Source: Candidatus Omnitrophus magneticus
GTDB taxonomy: Bacteria; Omnitrophota; Gorgyraeia; Tantalellales; Tantalellaceae
Assembly (NCBI GenBank): GCA_000954095.1
Contig: JYNY01000221.1
Coordinates: 1 to 37,654 of the forward strand
Length of the DNA: 37,654 bases
Direction of reading: 5' to 3'
Below, piece by piece: positions 27,501 to 37,100 of the stretch. The position numbers were made by a program, and so were the translations under genes. Each line of letters starts with the position of its first letter. Position 1 is the stretch's first letter. The notes under the pieces were generated by a model, which did not search any database, had not been told where the DNA came from, and saw nothing but the letters and a program-made list of their open reading frames with translations.

Positions 27501-30500
27501 CCTCTGGCTAAAATATTCTCTACAATTTCACTACTAAGCGCTTGAGTAGTATCTTCCTTGTTTATAAACTCGGAATAATCCACCGAAATACTTGTCCAAA
27601 TTAAAGGCTCCATGCCTATATCTGTAAGCTGATTAAAATATCCGGGCCTAGCAATAAAATAATCACCGGATTTTAATCTCTGATTTAACACTGATATTAT
27701 TTTTTTGCCAGTAGAATCAAACTTAAATTGCGTAAAAATAGCTTCACCCGCTGAAACCTGCTGAATATCCGCCATATTCCCCTGATATTTATATTTCGTT
27801 GACGCGAAACTTATTCGTTTTTTATACATATCACCGGATTTAAGAAGAAATCCATGCGCTGATATTCCTCCTTTAAAAGAATCATACACTTCTAACTTAT
27901 GAACAGGCACTATATCAACACGTTTCCATGTTATAGGAATATCTTTTATCAAACTGTGCTGATTACCTACGGTACTGAATGTGTCATAAAAAATACCTTT
28001 ATAGGCTCCTCCTTCTTTTTTATTTTCATACGCGCATTCTCCCGTAAGATTATCCACGCGCACAAATACCCCTTCACTCTCCATAACATTTTTAAACATC
28101 TGATTGCTTCTAAATGTTTCCAATGCCGATAAGGCTTGAAAATGATTTACCTTTGATTTATTTTTAAAAAAAATGTTTATCGCTGTCCTCATTAAATTTT
28201 CCAAATTCTCGCTATCATCCAATATCTCAAGCCTCACATCTACATAGTTCCAAAACTTATCGCAAGTAAAAGTAAAAATACATTTACCTATTAAGGCTAT
28301 TTTATATTCCGATTTCTTCTTATCCTTTTCTAAAATTTTAACTCTATACTTCTCTTTCAAAAATGCTTCCTGCATAGTCGATAAAAGGGTTCCTATAATT
28401 TTATCGGCATCAACATCTTCTTTAGTTTTAGCCTTTTTTATATTAAGTCTAAACATAAGAGATGGAGTTTTTATCATATTCAAAGCGCGTTCCGCGATAT
28501 CTTTCAATACCGGATCATTCCTTAACGCGTCAATTTCAGATTGGGCTTTATAAAGAAATAAAGAAAGAGAATAAGCTTTAGAAACTTCATTATATAAATT
28601 TATTTCCATAGGGATACGCGTCCCCGCTAAAATATTTAATAACGAACGCAAATTACTCTGATTTTTATCTACTGACGCTAATTCCTTTAAAGAAAATAAT
28701 TTAAAATCGCTGACTCCTCTGCCTTTCGCATGCTGAGAAGAAAGTGCTAATTCGGTTAATAATAAATTACTTTCGATTTCGCCTCTTTCACTTTTTTCAT
28801 ACTCTCTAGCTAGTATCTGCGCCAAAATGTATGGATTTTTTTTCAATTCATTATTATAAAAATTTTCTTTTATATATACCGCGGTAAATTTATTTCCCTT
28901 ATCGTCTGTCTCTTCAAGAACTCCCGCGTACGGCCCTAAAAATTTCTCCTTAGAATCCGTGTCAAAAAAATTATTTTTATCATCTGTTTTTACTGTAAAA
29001 ATTTTATTTTTTCCGCTTGTCAAAAACTCCAACACATTCTGTTTGAATTTATAAGAACTCTCATTCACGATTTCTATAACTTCCCCCGGAATAGTTAAAG
29101 CCGTAACAACCCCTTGCTTTTTGTATTCATTGATATTGTCTCTCCATTTAACAGTATTGTTGTAAAAACCATCTACACTTATACTCTTGCCAGCATTTTT
29201 GTTAAAACCCTCTGACGGATTAGATGCCATAAGCGTCAAATCATCAGGTATATAGCAGTCTTTTAGTTCTGTTTTATTTTTTCCTGTAATAATCGCTATC
29301 TTACCATTAGTTAAATCCAACAAATTTCTTAATAGTTCTTTCATTTCCGCGTCAAATGGATATCCGCTACCATTTGTCAGAGTTCCGTCTATATCAAAAC
29401 AAAAATTAATAGGCTCTTTAGGTCTAAGTTCAATCGCCGCCGATAAAAAGCTATTTATTTTTCCATTCATCTTCTCTATTGAAATACCGGCATTTTTCAT
29501 AGTATCAAAATTAACGTTTTCTCTAAGTGCCCGCACAAATGCCCTTGCAATAATGGCATTCTTCCCGCGGTCTTTTTCATTCACATCATCTTTCATAATC
29601 TCAACAAAACGTTTTATCACTCTTTTAGTTCCGGCTTGTTTTTCACCTATATAAACTACTCCATCATCTATTTGTTTATCTTTAGTAATCCACTCATCCA
29701 ACGAAACACAAAGTAAATCATTTCTTGAAGCGTCATTACCATATTCAGAAACAGTCCTGTCATTACCGCGCGAAAACTCATCCCCAAAAAATATAACAGG
29801 GCCTTTTTCTAAAATCTTTTTTACGCCGTATTCTTTTGTTAACCCCTTCTCCACGATACCTATTGATGTTTCTCCATTAATTACAGCGTCTAAATCAGTA
29901 ATATTATTTTTTTCAAATTCTTCTTTTATAATACGGGAAACAACATCCCTCGTCAGTTTTTGCAATAATTTCCCTTTATAATCTTGCGGGGAATTAAAAT
30001 GCGTTTGATACATAGCGTATTCTTTATCCGTCAATACACCCACATTTTCTTCAAATTTATATTTATTCGCGTCTTTCCCGTATATACGATAAAGAATCTT
30101 ATAAACCTCATTATTATATTTTTCATTAGGAGCCGGAAAAATCATCGGCAATTCATCTTCATTTTCTGAAAAATATTTCATCCATATGGATACTCGCTTT
30201 AAAATATCGTTTATAGCAGTACGTTTCTCCCATGTTAAAGGCTTGCTGTCCTCTTCTGTTTTAAATGTCCCGTTACCCAAAGTATTCAAAGTAAGATGTT
30301 CCGCGCTTTCACTTGCCCATACGTCAAATCTTTTTAAACGTTCCTTTAAATTTATCTCCTTTTGAGAAGCGAATATTTCATCAAGAATTTTTCCTGAATA
30401 ACTGATAATTTCTTTTACAAGAATCGGATTTATAGCTTTTCCTTGTTTGCGTTCAAAATTTATCATTCCTGTCTCAAACGCAATTAAAAATTCTTGTTTA

Positions 30501-30859
30501 CGTTCTTGTAAATTAATATTTTTACCAACCGCGTCTTTATTCCATACCATTAAGTATCTCGAAATCCACTCTCGTTTAATATCGTCTATATTTTCTTTAG
30601 CGCTTCTTTTTTCTGTTTTCCATTTCTCTAATTGCGGCATAGTCTCCGCACGGCTGACCGCGTTTAATATAGCCTCAATATCCGCTTCTTTACCGCTCAA
30701 AAAATAAGATAACAACGCAGGCGCGAGTTCTTCTTTTTCAAAAACCTTATCTACGGCAATCTTTTCAATTGCATCTACTTGTAAACCTGTAAAATTCAAC
30801 GCGGAAAACGCGAGAATCGTTAAAATGTTAATAAATTTTAAAAATATATTTTTTTTCAT
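21518..30859 (-). CDS. giant exported mosaic protein: HAD, cupin, nucleotidyltransferase, beta-helix, CofD/YvcK-like
   Basis: The 3113-residue product has a signal peptide (hydrophobic ~8-25, likely cut after VDA near 30) and an ELAPALL box. Near 360-385 VIFFGDEFSRGND resembles a HAD motif IV. Motif I, FDIDGTLTNG, follows at ~486-496. A peptidase-like stretch with the HExxH site lost (AREYEK) lies near 690. Two cupin-like regions are at ~980-1100 and ~1310-1390. A nucleotidyltransferase-like domain (LSGGKGSRYSPLG near 1503) runs to a left-handed beta-helix at ~1935-1985, and a second beta-helix spans ~2150-2300. Residues ~2570-3080 resemble CofD/YvcK: FRGGRGAS, then DDGRSW, ATWERYHLMAMTADG and an IIFPTTLVSNVGSAL loop. 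GGGG before the ATG is a fair ribosome binding site. It lacks the alpha/beta C-terminal domain of its neighbours, which lies in the next frame. Function unknown. Confidence 0.83.
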   Translation of the reverse strand: MKKNIFLKFINILTILAFSALNFTGLQVDAIEKIAVDKVFEKEELAPALLSYFLSGKEADIEAILNAVSRAETMPQLEKWKTEKRSAKENIDDIKREWISRYLMVWNKDAVGKNINLQERKQEFLIAFETGMINFERKQGKAINPILVKEIISYSGKILDEIFASQKEINLKERLKRFDVWASESAEHLTLNTLGNGTFKTEEDSKPLTWEKRTAINDILKRVSIWMKYFSENEDELPMIFPAPNEKYNNEVYKILYRIYGKDANKYKFEENVGVLTDKEYAMYQTHFNSPQDYKGKLLQKLTRDVVSRIIKEEFEKNNITDLDAVINGETSIGIVEKGLTKEYGVKKILEKGPVIFFGDEFSRGNDRTVSEYGNDASRNDLLCVSLDEWITKDKQIDDGVVYIGEKQAGTKRVIKRFVEIMKDDVNEKDRGKNAIIARAFVRALRENVNFDTMKNAGISIEKMNGKINSFLSAAIELRPKEPINFCFDIDGTLTNGSGYPFDAEMKELLRNLLDLTNGKIAIITGKNKTELKDCYIPDDLTLMASNPSEGFNKNAGKSISVDGFYNNTVKWRDNINEYKKQGVVTALTIPGEVIEIVNESSYKFKQNVLEFLTSGKNKIFTVKTDDKNNFFDTDSKEKFLGPYAGVLEETDDKGNKFTAVYIKENFYNNELKKNPYILAQILAREYEKSERGEIESNLLLTELALSSQHAKGRGVSDFKLFSLKELASVDKNQSNLRSLLNILAGTRIPMEINLYNEVSKAYSLSLFLYKAQSEIDALRNDPVLKDIAERALNMIKTPSLMFRLNIKKAKTKEDVDADKIIGTLLSTMQEAFLKEKYRVKILEKDKKKSEYKIALIGKCIFTFTCDKFWNYVDVRLEILDDSENLENLMRTAINIFFKNKSKVNHFQALSALETFRSNQMFKNVMESEGVFVRVDNLTGECAYENKKEGGAYKGIFYDTFSTVGNQHSLIKDIPITWKRVDIVPVHKLEVYDSFKGGISAHGFLLKSGDMYKKRISFASTKYKYQGNMADIQQVSAGEAIFTQFKFDSTGKKIISVLNQRLKSGDYFIARPGYFNQLTDIGMEPLIWTSISVDYSEFINKEDTTQALSSEIVENILARGSPIKFGRTWIRDKNIKEIIVIINKKYSKLKYWSGKGIQWIKPDVFSIDKSGDRSLLRIKSKEESIFSVGSLIRLYKNNTKILATIGEAVFYKSLGNFIPVNIVKEKTFNSMSFKLNQKIPVDLVYNSLEKYNVEVSPLRIYPEVDQLSGNVYFSGNSRVVIEGVSVSMNDLKDVCKMRLWLNSKNAINVMYSFAKKGLGQDVSDSNFKGEVIDIPANKPFLDDSINGMRIIICLEGSVEIRAPSLDDRLVLKKGESILVPALNGTYLVSSNTPVSSIFVIKENIGVEINLDRALKKLGYEGKELVTGFRMDIEKLMGVEDIIKATKLPRLEAEMYVKEFLKKVAFRMAEIETFHNLKHEMTGTELKNSLRTEFNNNFGSRLIILSGGKGSRYSPLGLANKAQGIGNKNESNARLTRTGFYSSLGVKPVVGIGRSALNLILNKEILERIKGGAKFVSSKHDEKIFNDKHTPKYLKERISVHKNLANNLSEECIYLPLGEKVSVDFIDEEIRERIFGDSELVFIDDTHEYGGGVFSLLGAVKKYFGGEVPYVTLVYEEAANSHLPFNPDMGLVLMMKSVIRDNFMVMGLRQDNFLEGKGIAFFTVDGDIEEITHWHNIVDGANGDVKRLLLLKNLLIKHPHNEHWLYRLYEWSNLTSQEKDQLSREIHKNVKSEYKNNIAISGNCATFNINEVGLYVREMDEANKKSGNTKHPWDILGAINKFYEHISYDHSPTGAVITNQGAAGIKNMWKEQEFFKMMEQRFMEELGYLARKGVVDIDRLDSITINFGNNLESFNLFKRLEDVFPKDAGIPVRLIGKIHLDLRATIEKGCEIKNSMIIGETILLRNSSVTNSILKNVKVETECEVIDSILKSNPNKKICVENKYENEYIILEDKRGDNVLDSYYEDCESEEVPYGMWEIMGLSKLKAIPKTNEEILEELKLLRENILGVVHWDNIDTAKFKDTMYVRKVVLAHLGLLSSLYETDPSVKGQVALPPVKIKNLDIIFDEEIKPYDVPAIFGKVVFDLAEKQFVRIIDQIILTGSIGFHNDNIKIGNGTYLNNVGFYVPSYIGDGWTLDNTNIGEHFTTNPGSRIVVLGDNKLVLENGTVMYREPFEGNIYGLSAMKDCKFTNKVKRVYIGAGSGIEKDDVQGRILEGITFNSEVVIIPEGTHIAGNSKYNKGIRQEEENLKAKIQNYIEKNQNFDFNDWLTDISGRAGRFTSLSAAISLVIKEAKEPNVVHEGIRKMLEALYKENPQYYKILTAKLLIISKVVSDDVFNAVKNMVRIKFPRQIDSMADFVEKLNIDISRGGRNVHQEYTNIINYAEELERYGNGPCILMKEKKEGIWETSYTNISSFKGKPMIHLAIALKTNSILKSFEDILLLFKVVLAIKSNQDDKQIKGMIESLEHKWKWDINALDKDFSVEKKPEDIIKFKKEKVLDLYKVLFGKNIKFEKGKVVVFRGGRGASPFLKLVKKEWPSSEIIQVPGATDDGRSWLLLSQMLPVSGMPDTGKCNMDLAKDKDLADILGGSKGRITDIEQLRALSHYAYEKEMWKKGNPINILTQAEKDILDSMELFRFIKTYIAQGEKEKNKMEKLLEYVTSFYKEVLIVSGSADVKEDSVFIKEIQGEYDKRLSMEESVNITTQVLVGLKETFFTERAAGAIKKHWEPFIKNFERYIEENFAGDYSDKKAVIGNIISILKEQFSENDKERQAQIFKAAKELQEIIKSLDSAKNQQNKVLYSLFEANMKIKDYGIPPRSLVLVGAYYNHNKNWKTAIENIGKIVEVDGKVIPATWERYHLMAMTADGQVLFSEDAINEVSKTSEFVFVGLAEKAIDFKTREALAHAENIIDEKERIKTKIKLLKEHCDKVEIAPSLEAFNAISDSDLLIIFPTTLVSNVGSALISPEIGRAIMQSKALKVWLPNGTIENDPPDTSVATMLDDIVRMIADKQRYTEKTVDPSERQSILNYVIARFPNMYSAYKSNYVDSDIKKNAK
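21528..21536 (-). other. A9 homopolymer at the frame break between the 3113- and 571-residue frames
   Basis: On the minus strand nine consecutive A follow ATAT and precede TGCC. Read as nine, the frame ends at NAK-stop. Read as eight, it continues as DIKKMPNEVSV into the 571-residue frame, giving about 3681 residues. The downstream frame has a TAA at the first bases of the run, so any shift must occur inside it. It may be a sequencing or assembly indel, a real mutation, or a transcriptional slippage site. Confidence 0.8.
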
Positions 30860-30950
30860 AATTCCCCAAAAAATTTATTTAAAAATATAAAATCTGAATT
30901 TCTTAAATATAATCTATTGTGTTTTTTTATCGTTACAATGTCCTATTATT

Positions 30951-30956
30951 ATTATA
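30951..30956 (-). promoter_or_regulatory. -10 element upstream of the 3113-residue gene
   Basis: On the minus strand TATAAT is preceded by TG (GGTGTATAAT), about 92 bases before the ATG. The predicted start is near 30944. No clear -35 is seen. The 243-base gap 30860-31102 is otherwise AT-rich, apart from an 8-bp inverted repeat ACGTTATA/TATAACGT at 31034-31041 and 31070-31077, which may form part of the terminator of the gene upstream. Confidence 0.4.
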
Positions 30957-31102
30957 CACCAAAAAAGTATTTTTAAAAATATATATTTTTCTTAATTTTT
31001 TCGTCCTAACAAAAATTCCAATAAAAATACAGTACGTTATAACCTAATTGGGCTTGAACCCGAAAAAAATATAACGTTAACTATAATAACCGCGGAAAGA
31101 TA

Positions 31103-34100
31103 TTACGCGGCCATAATAGCATTTTTTTCTGCCTTATAAATATCTCTTAACAAAGTCTCATCTGCCGGCTCTATTAACGGTATAAGCACGCATTCACGGC
31201 TAGACATTTTTTTGATATCTATAGCAGGATGTTTTCTTGCCGAAACCATTTCACCAAAAGCAAGTTTCAAAGAAATTTCTAAAATTTCCAAAAGCCGTAT
31301 GTAATCATTATCCTTTAATTTTTCCCAGTCTTTTCCATAATCGACTATCGCGAAAAACGCTCCAGATGAAACATTATTTTCCGCGCGAAAAGAACTAAAC
31401 GCGTCATCATTAAGCACCTTGCCGCTTCCTATAATAATCACACTAGAAAGAGACGCCTTACGTTTTTTTACTATATCATCTAAAACTCCTGCCAGCGCGG
31501 TGCCATCGGCCCTTTCTATAACTACATTATGAAACCCCTTACTGACAGCAAAATAATTAAGCTTATTTAAAAGCGGCTGTATATACGCTTTCGGTATCCA
31601 ACTGGTATCAATACCTATAATAATATTTTCGTTCTTCCTCGCCTTTTCCAAAGCCTTAAGGAAAATAGTATCCTTAAAACTCTCAGCGTATTTTTTTTCT
31701 TTATCAATAGTTAAATCTATTGAAACATCCTTTATATGTTTAGAAAAAATATTTCCAAAAATAGAAATAACCTGCCCGCCCTTAACGGGAAATTTAACAG
31801 AATATCCGCCTATAATTCCCTGCGTGGCCTGTTCTGAATCCAGCATAAATTTTTCCTCTTGCCCTGTAGAAATATTTTCCATGAGTACCTTTACACCCAA
31901 AGTATTTGCCATATTAATCGTCGCTGACACAACACTCTCATCATCTTTATTTTTAAACATATTTTCAATGATTCTTTTATCAAGTTTTATTGAACTTATA
32001 GGTAGCGACTTTAAATCTTTTATGGAAAAATGCCCTGTGCCAAAACCGCTTATAGAAAATTTCACGTTAAACTCATTATTTAATTGTCGCATTACTCTAT
32101 TAACATACAATTTATCCTCGTTTATACTTTCTTCCGATAATTCAATTTCTATATTTTTATACATATTCGGACTTCGTGATACCACTTCTCCAAACTGTTT
32201 AATAAAATTTACATGTTTAAATAATTCATTTTTAAAAGGAATTACTATAGGGATATCTAACCCTTTCTTCAGCCATTCATCTCTCTGTCTAAAAAGATCT
32301 TCCAGCATCCACTTCATAATAGGCATTTCCATATTAAATTTTTTCATCATATTCATAAAACCCGCGTAACAAATATGTCCTTTTTCAGGATGATTCCATT
32401 TCAATTCTATTTCTAAACCGGAAAAATCGCCTTTCAAATTAAATCTAGGCGAATAATTTAATTCTAGTTGATTTTTTTCTAAAACCATTTTAAAGTCATT
32501 TTCAAATTGCTTCTCCTCCTCAAAACGTGCCTGCATAGTATCGTTAAATACCGCGTATAGAGTATCTCCCCACCATGTCTTTTCCTTTATTCCTTTTTCT
32601 TTTATCTCCTTTACCGAATAAAGCGCTACATCCGCTTTTTTTAATAAATTTTCTCTTTTATCCGATACTGTCTGACCGCCGTTATCTCCATAACTATAAA
32701 ATGATACCCCCATACTAAAACTCACAGGCGGAATAATCCCTTCATACTCTTTCCCAAATTCAAATGGATTATCCTTTATAGCCTTAATCAACCTCTTTTC
32801 AATAAAATTTTTTACATCTTTTTCATCTTTCACTTCTGTTAAAACCACAACAAATTCATCCCCGCCAAGACGGGCAAATGTATCTACTTCCCTAACTTCT
32901 TTAGAAAAAAGATCAGCTATATATTTTAAAACCTTATCTCCAGCATCATGGCCTATTGTATCATTTACCTTCTTAAACGAATTTAAATCAAAAAATAAAA
33001 CTGCTACTTTTTCTCCATTTCTATGCCGGCCAATTCTAGCAATAACGGTATCTAACCGTTCGTACAATAAACTCCTGTTAGGAAGCCCTGTTAACCCTGT
33101 ATCATGTGTAGCTTTATATTTTTCATGTTCTCTTTCCTCCTCTCGCTCAGTAACATCCTCTAAAATAGTCCTTACTTCTATCACCTTATCATTAGCGTCT
33201 TTCACTAATGAATCATTTGCCATGCCTATAAATTTTGTGCCGTCTTTTCTCACATAAATTCTTGGTATTTTTTTAATACTCCCATTTTTACTTAATTTAT
33301 CTAGAAATCTCGCCTTAGCAGATTCCCTTTCTTCACGCGCTATAAAATCAAAAATTTCTTTTCCTACCATTTCTTCTCGCGTGTAACCAAATAGTTCTAA
33401 TTCTTTATTATTAACATCAATAATTCTTCCTAAAGAATCCAAGATATGCATTGGAAGAGGATTTTCTAAAAATATATTTTTAAAATTTTCTTTATCATCT
33501 TCCCGTTTTCTACGATTAAAATAATTAGATAATTTTTCAGCCGTGTATTCTAAAATTCTCATTTTTTCATTAGAAAAATTCATTTCTACATGAGCACTAA
33601 AAAAGACTTCCACCCCGCCGATTATTTCATCATTAAGTTTTATAGGCACCTTCTTTACTGGTTTCCACGAGCCTTTAACAAGGTTTTCCCCTGTAAAAAT
33701 CTTTTCTCTTTTGTCATTATCAATCAAACTAATCCGCGCTCCAATATTTTGATATTGTTCCCATACATGAGGAAACATTTTCACAATTTTTTCCAATTTC
33801 AAATCAGTAGTCTCTTCTAAGTCATTCAATATCGCGCCTACCTGATCTCGATAATTTATTTCCCTCATTCTCTTTTCTAATTTTTTCCGCAATTCATCGT
33901 TTTCTATTTCTATTTTTTTTCTAACGTTTATATCTATTATTACGGCATCAATCCAACATATTTCATCATCCCCATTATTACACGCGGACTGGCCCCGTTC
34001 TTCCACCCACACATATTCTCCATTAGAATTTTTTATTCTATATTCAATAACATACGGTTGACGGCTTATTACGGCATTAACTAAAACATTTTTATACTTT

Positions 34101-37100
34101 TTCACATGAAAAGGATGAATAATTTCTTCATATTTAATTTTACCTTCAACAAAATCTTTAGCTTTATACCCGGAAATATTAAAAATCTTATCGCTTATAA
34201 ATTCCAATGGCCACTTTTCCCTTACTCCTCTTTGATAAACAGCGCCGGGAATATTTGTAACAAGATTTCTAAACCTTCGCTCACTTTCCTGTAAAAATTT
34301 TTCTGCTTGCTTTAAATTAGTTATATCAGTAATAACATCCAAAATACCTGTAAGACGGCCGTAAGAATCAGTTATCGGATAGCTGAAAACTAACACGAAA
34401 AATTCTTCCCCATTACGTTTTTTAAGTTTTATCTCATTATGAGAAACATTAATAGTACTTCCATAATGGTTACTATCTATTTGTCCAAAAAAAAATTTCA
34501 TATCTTCACTTAAATTGTTATCTAAAAATTTTTTATTCGCGATTTCTCCTTCTTTATAACCAAACATCAATTCCGCGCCCACGCTGAATTCTTTAATAAT
34601 AGGCTCATCCCCTGAAATATCTGTCAAAATAAGCGCGACCCCGCGCGCGGCGCTAAAAATATCACGTATCCGTTTATCTTTTTCTACAACTTCTTTTTCT
34701 ATCTTTTTAATTTCAGTTAAATCTTTTGCTATATGAATCGCGCCAATAATCCCGCCGGTTTCATTTAAAATAGGAGAAACTGTTATTAAAAACCATTTAT
34801 TAAATTTAGGTTCAAATACTTCAGTTGTAACTGTTTTTTTATATTTCATCATTGCCTTAAAAGGACAATCTACTCCCATAGAATTAGTATCATGCATAAT
34901 TTCATGACATTTTTTACCAACTGTTAATACAGGTGTCGCACCTATACTATCGTAAAACGATTTATTCGCTCTTATAATAGTTCTATCTTTATCAAGAATA
35001 AAAATCATATCTTCAATAGAATCAAATGTTTTCCGCCACTCTTTTGCCGCGTGCTTGATCTTTTCTTCATTTTCTACCTGTTCAGTAATATCCTGAACCA
35101 TTCCTACCATACGATTAGCTTTTCCCTCTTTATCCCTAAAAACTTTTCCTTTTTCGCTGACCCATCTAATAGTTTTACCGTCAGGCCATAATATTCTATG
35201 CCTGATATCATATTCTTTTGTGCCTGCCAAAGCGTTATCCACCTCTTTTTTTACAAATGCTATGTCGTCAGGATGTATAATATCAAAAAATGCTTTATAA
35301 GTCATTTTGAACTGCCCCTCATATTTTCCGGTAAAACCGAATACTTCATATATCTTCTTCGTCCAAAAAAGGCGTCCTGTCACTATATCCCAATCCCAAC
35401 TGCCGCTATTTGAAGCATCTTGAGCTAACGCGTAACGTTCTTCGCTTTGCCTTAATTTTTCTTCTATTTCTTTTTGTTCTGAAACATCCTGTATTATTCC
35501 CACGAGAACACGGCTATCCGCTCTATAAATTGAATGGTTAAAAATTTTTCCAGAAATAATAATATAATTATAAGAATTATCTACTGTTTTCACGCGTAAT
35601 TCTTTTTTTAATTTATATCCGTATTGTATAACACTATTAAGTTCTTCTCGAAATGAAACCCTTTCTGTTGGATGAATACGTTCAATAAACTCTTCTAAAA
35701 AATCCTCGCAAACAACTTTTTTATTAATACCTATCAACCTTTTAAAGTCATCTCCGCAAATTAAATTAGGATTACTGGGATCGCTTAACTCTATCTCAAA
35801 CCTCGCGACATTAGCCGCTTCCATTGCTAGACTAGACCATTCTTCACTACTTCTAATAACCTCTTCTTGTTTTTTACGCTCAGTAATATCAATTGAATAC
35901 TCAATCATATGAGTAATCTTTCCGTTTTCATCAAAAATAGGATACGCGTGAACTTCCATATTTCTAGGCTTACCATTTACGTCATAATGCACATGGGAAA
36001 CCGCGACATGCTGTTTTGTTTTAAGTATTTCTTCCAACGGACACAAATGTTCTTTTGACCCGCAAGGCTCTTTAGATTTATGAGTAAGCGAGTGGCATGT
36101 AATTTCTCCTAAAACCTTATCAATTCCACTCGCGGAATTAGCGTACACAATTTTATAATTTTTCACATCCACAACATAAAAAGAATAGGGTAAAGCTTCC
36201 AAAACAGTCATAAGAAAATCATATTGATTTTCAAATTTATTTTTTATTTGTATTTTTTCAGCAAGCTTCCCGAAATGTAGAGCGAACATATCTATAAGAG
36301 CGATATCTCCTTTATTTTCCACGTTTTCTTTTTTTTCATCAGAACGATAAATAGTAATCACCCCAAATCTTTTATTATTAATCACTATCTCCGCGGAGTA
36401 GCTCCAACCCTCACTAGAAAAATCTTTCGTGACAAACGCGCCATTTCCAGCAATATCCACTTTAGCGCTGATACCATACGAATTTTTCCACACGGTTGGG
36501 AATAACTCCATCGCTTTTCTCCACAAATCATCATTATTCACCCCCGGCTTATCAACATAAGTGGATAACCTATAAAAATAATCAAGATATCGTATTCCCT
36601 TTTTCTGTTCATCAATATCATACTTATCTTTCCCTTGAAGAAAATCAATATCGCCGTCAAAAGTTTTAATTGATACCTGAATATGTTTAGGAGGTATAGT
36701 AATATCAGTATTTTTTTCTGCTTCAGGTAGGCTAAAAACAAGATTAGAAATCGTTCCCTCATTATTTTCAAAAGCAATATAAATAAAACCGTCTTGAACT
36801 TTTACTAAATTAGTTTTTATCTTAACCATCTCATTAGCTGAAAAATGCTTAGCCAACATTTCTTTCACGCCTGATTCGCCAATACCAAGTTTTAACGCCC
36901 ATCCCATAACTTTAGATAAATACAATAAAGCGAACTCCTCTTTAAATTCATCAGCCAATATTTTTCTATCCGCGGGATTACCGGTAACAATGTATTCCTT
37001 CTCTATAGGATTATTAATAACATCTACTGTCGGAGCAACTCTAGAAGTAGGAATAATATTCGAAGCGTCTCTCAAATAACTTGACATATTTTGAGAATAC

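Noticed and set aside
31800..32500. Active EAL phosphodiesterase domain
   Set aside because: Key acidic residues are replaced (EIE for EAL, SGFG for DDFG), so only the fold is retained.
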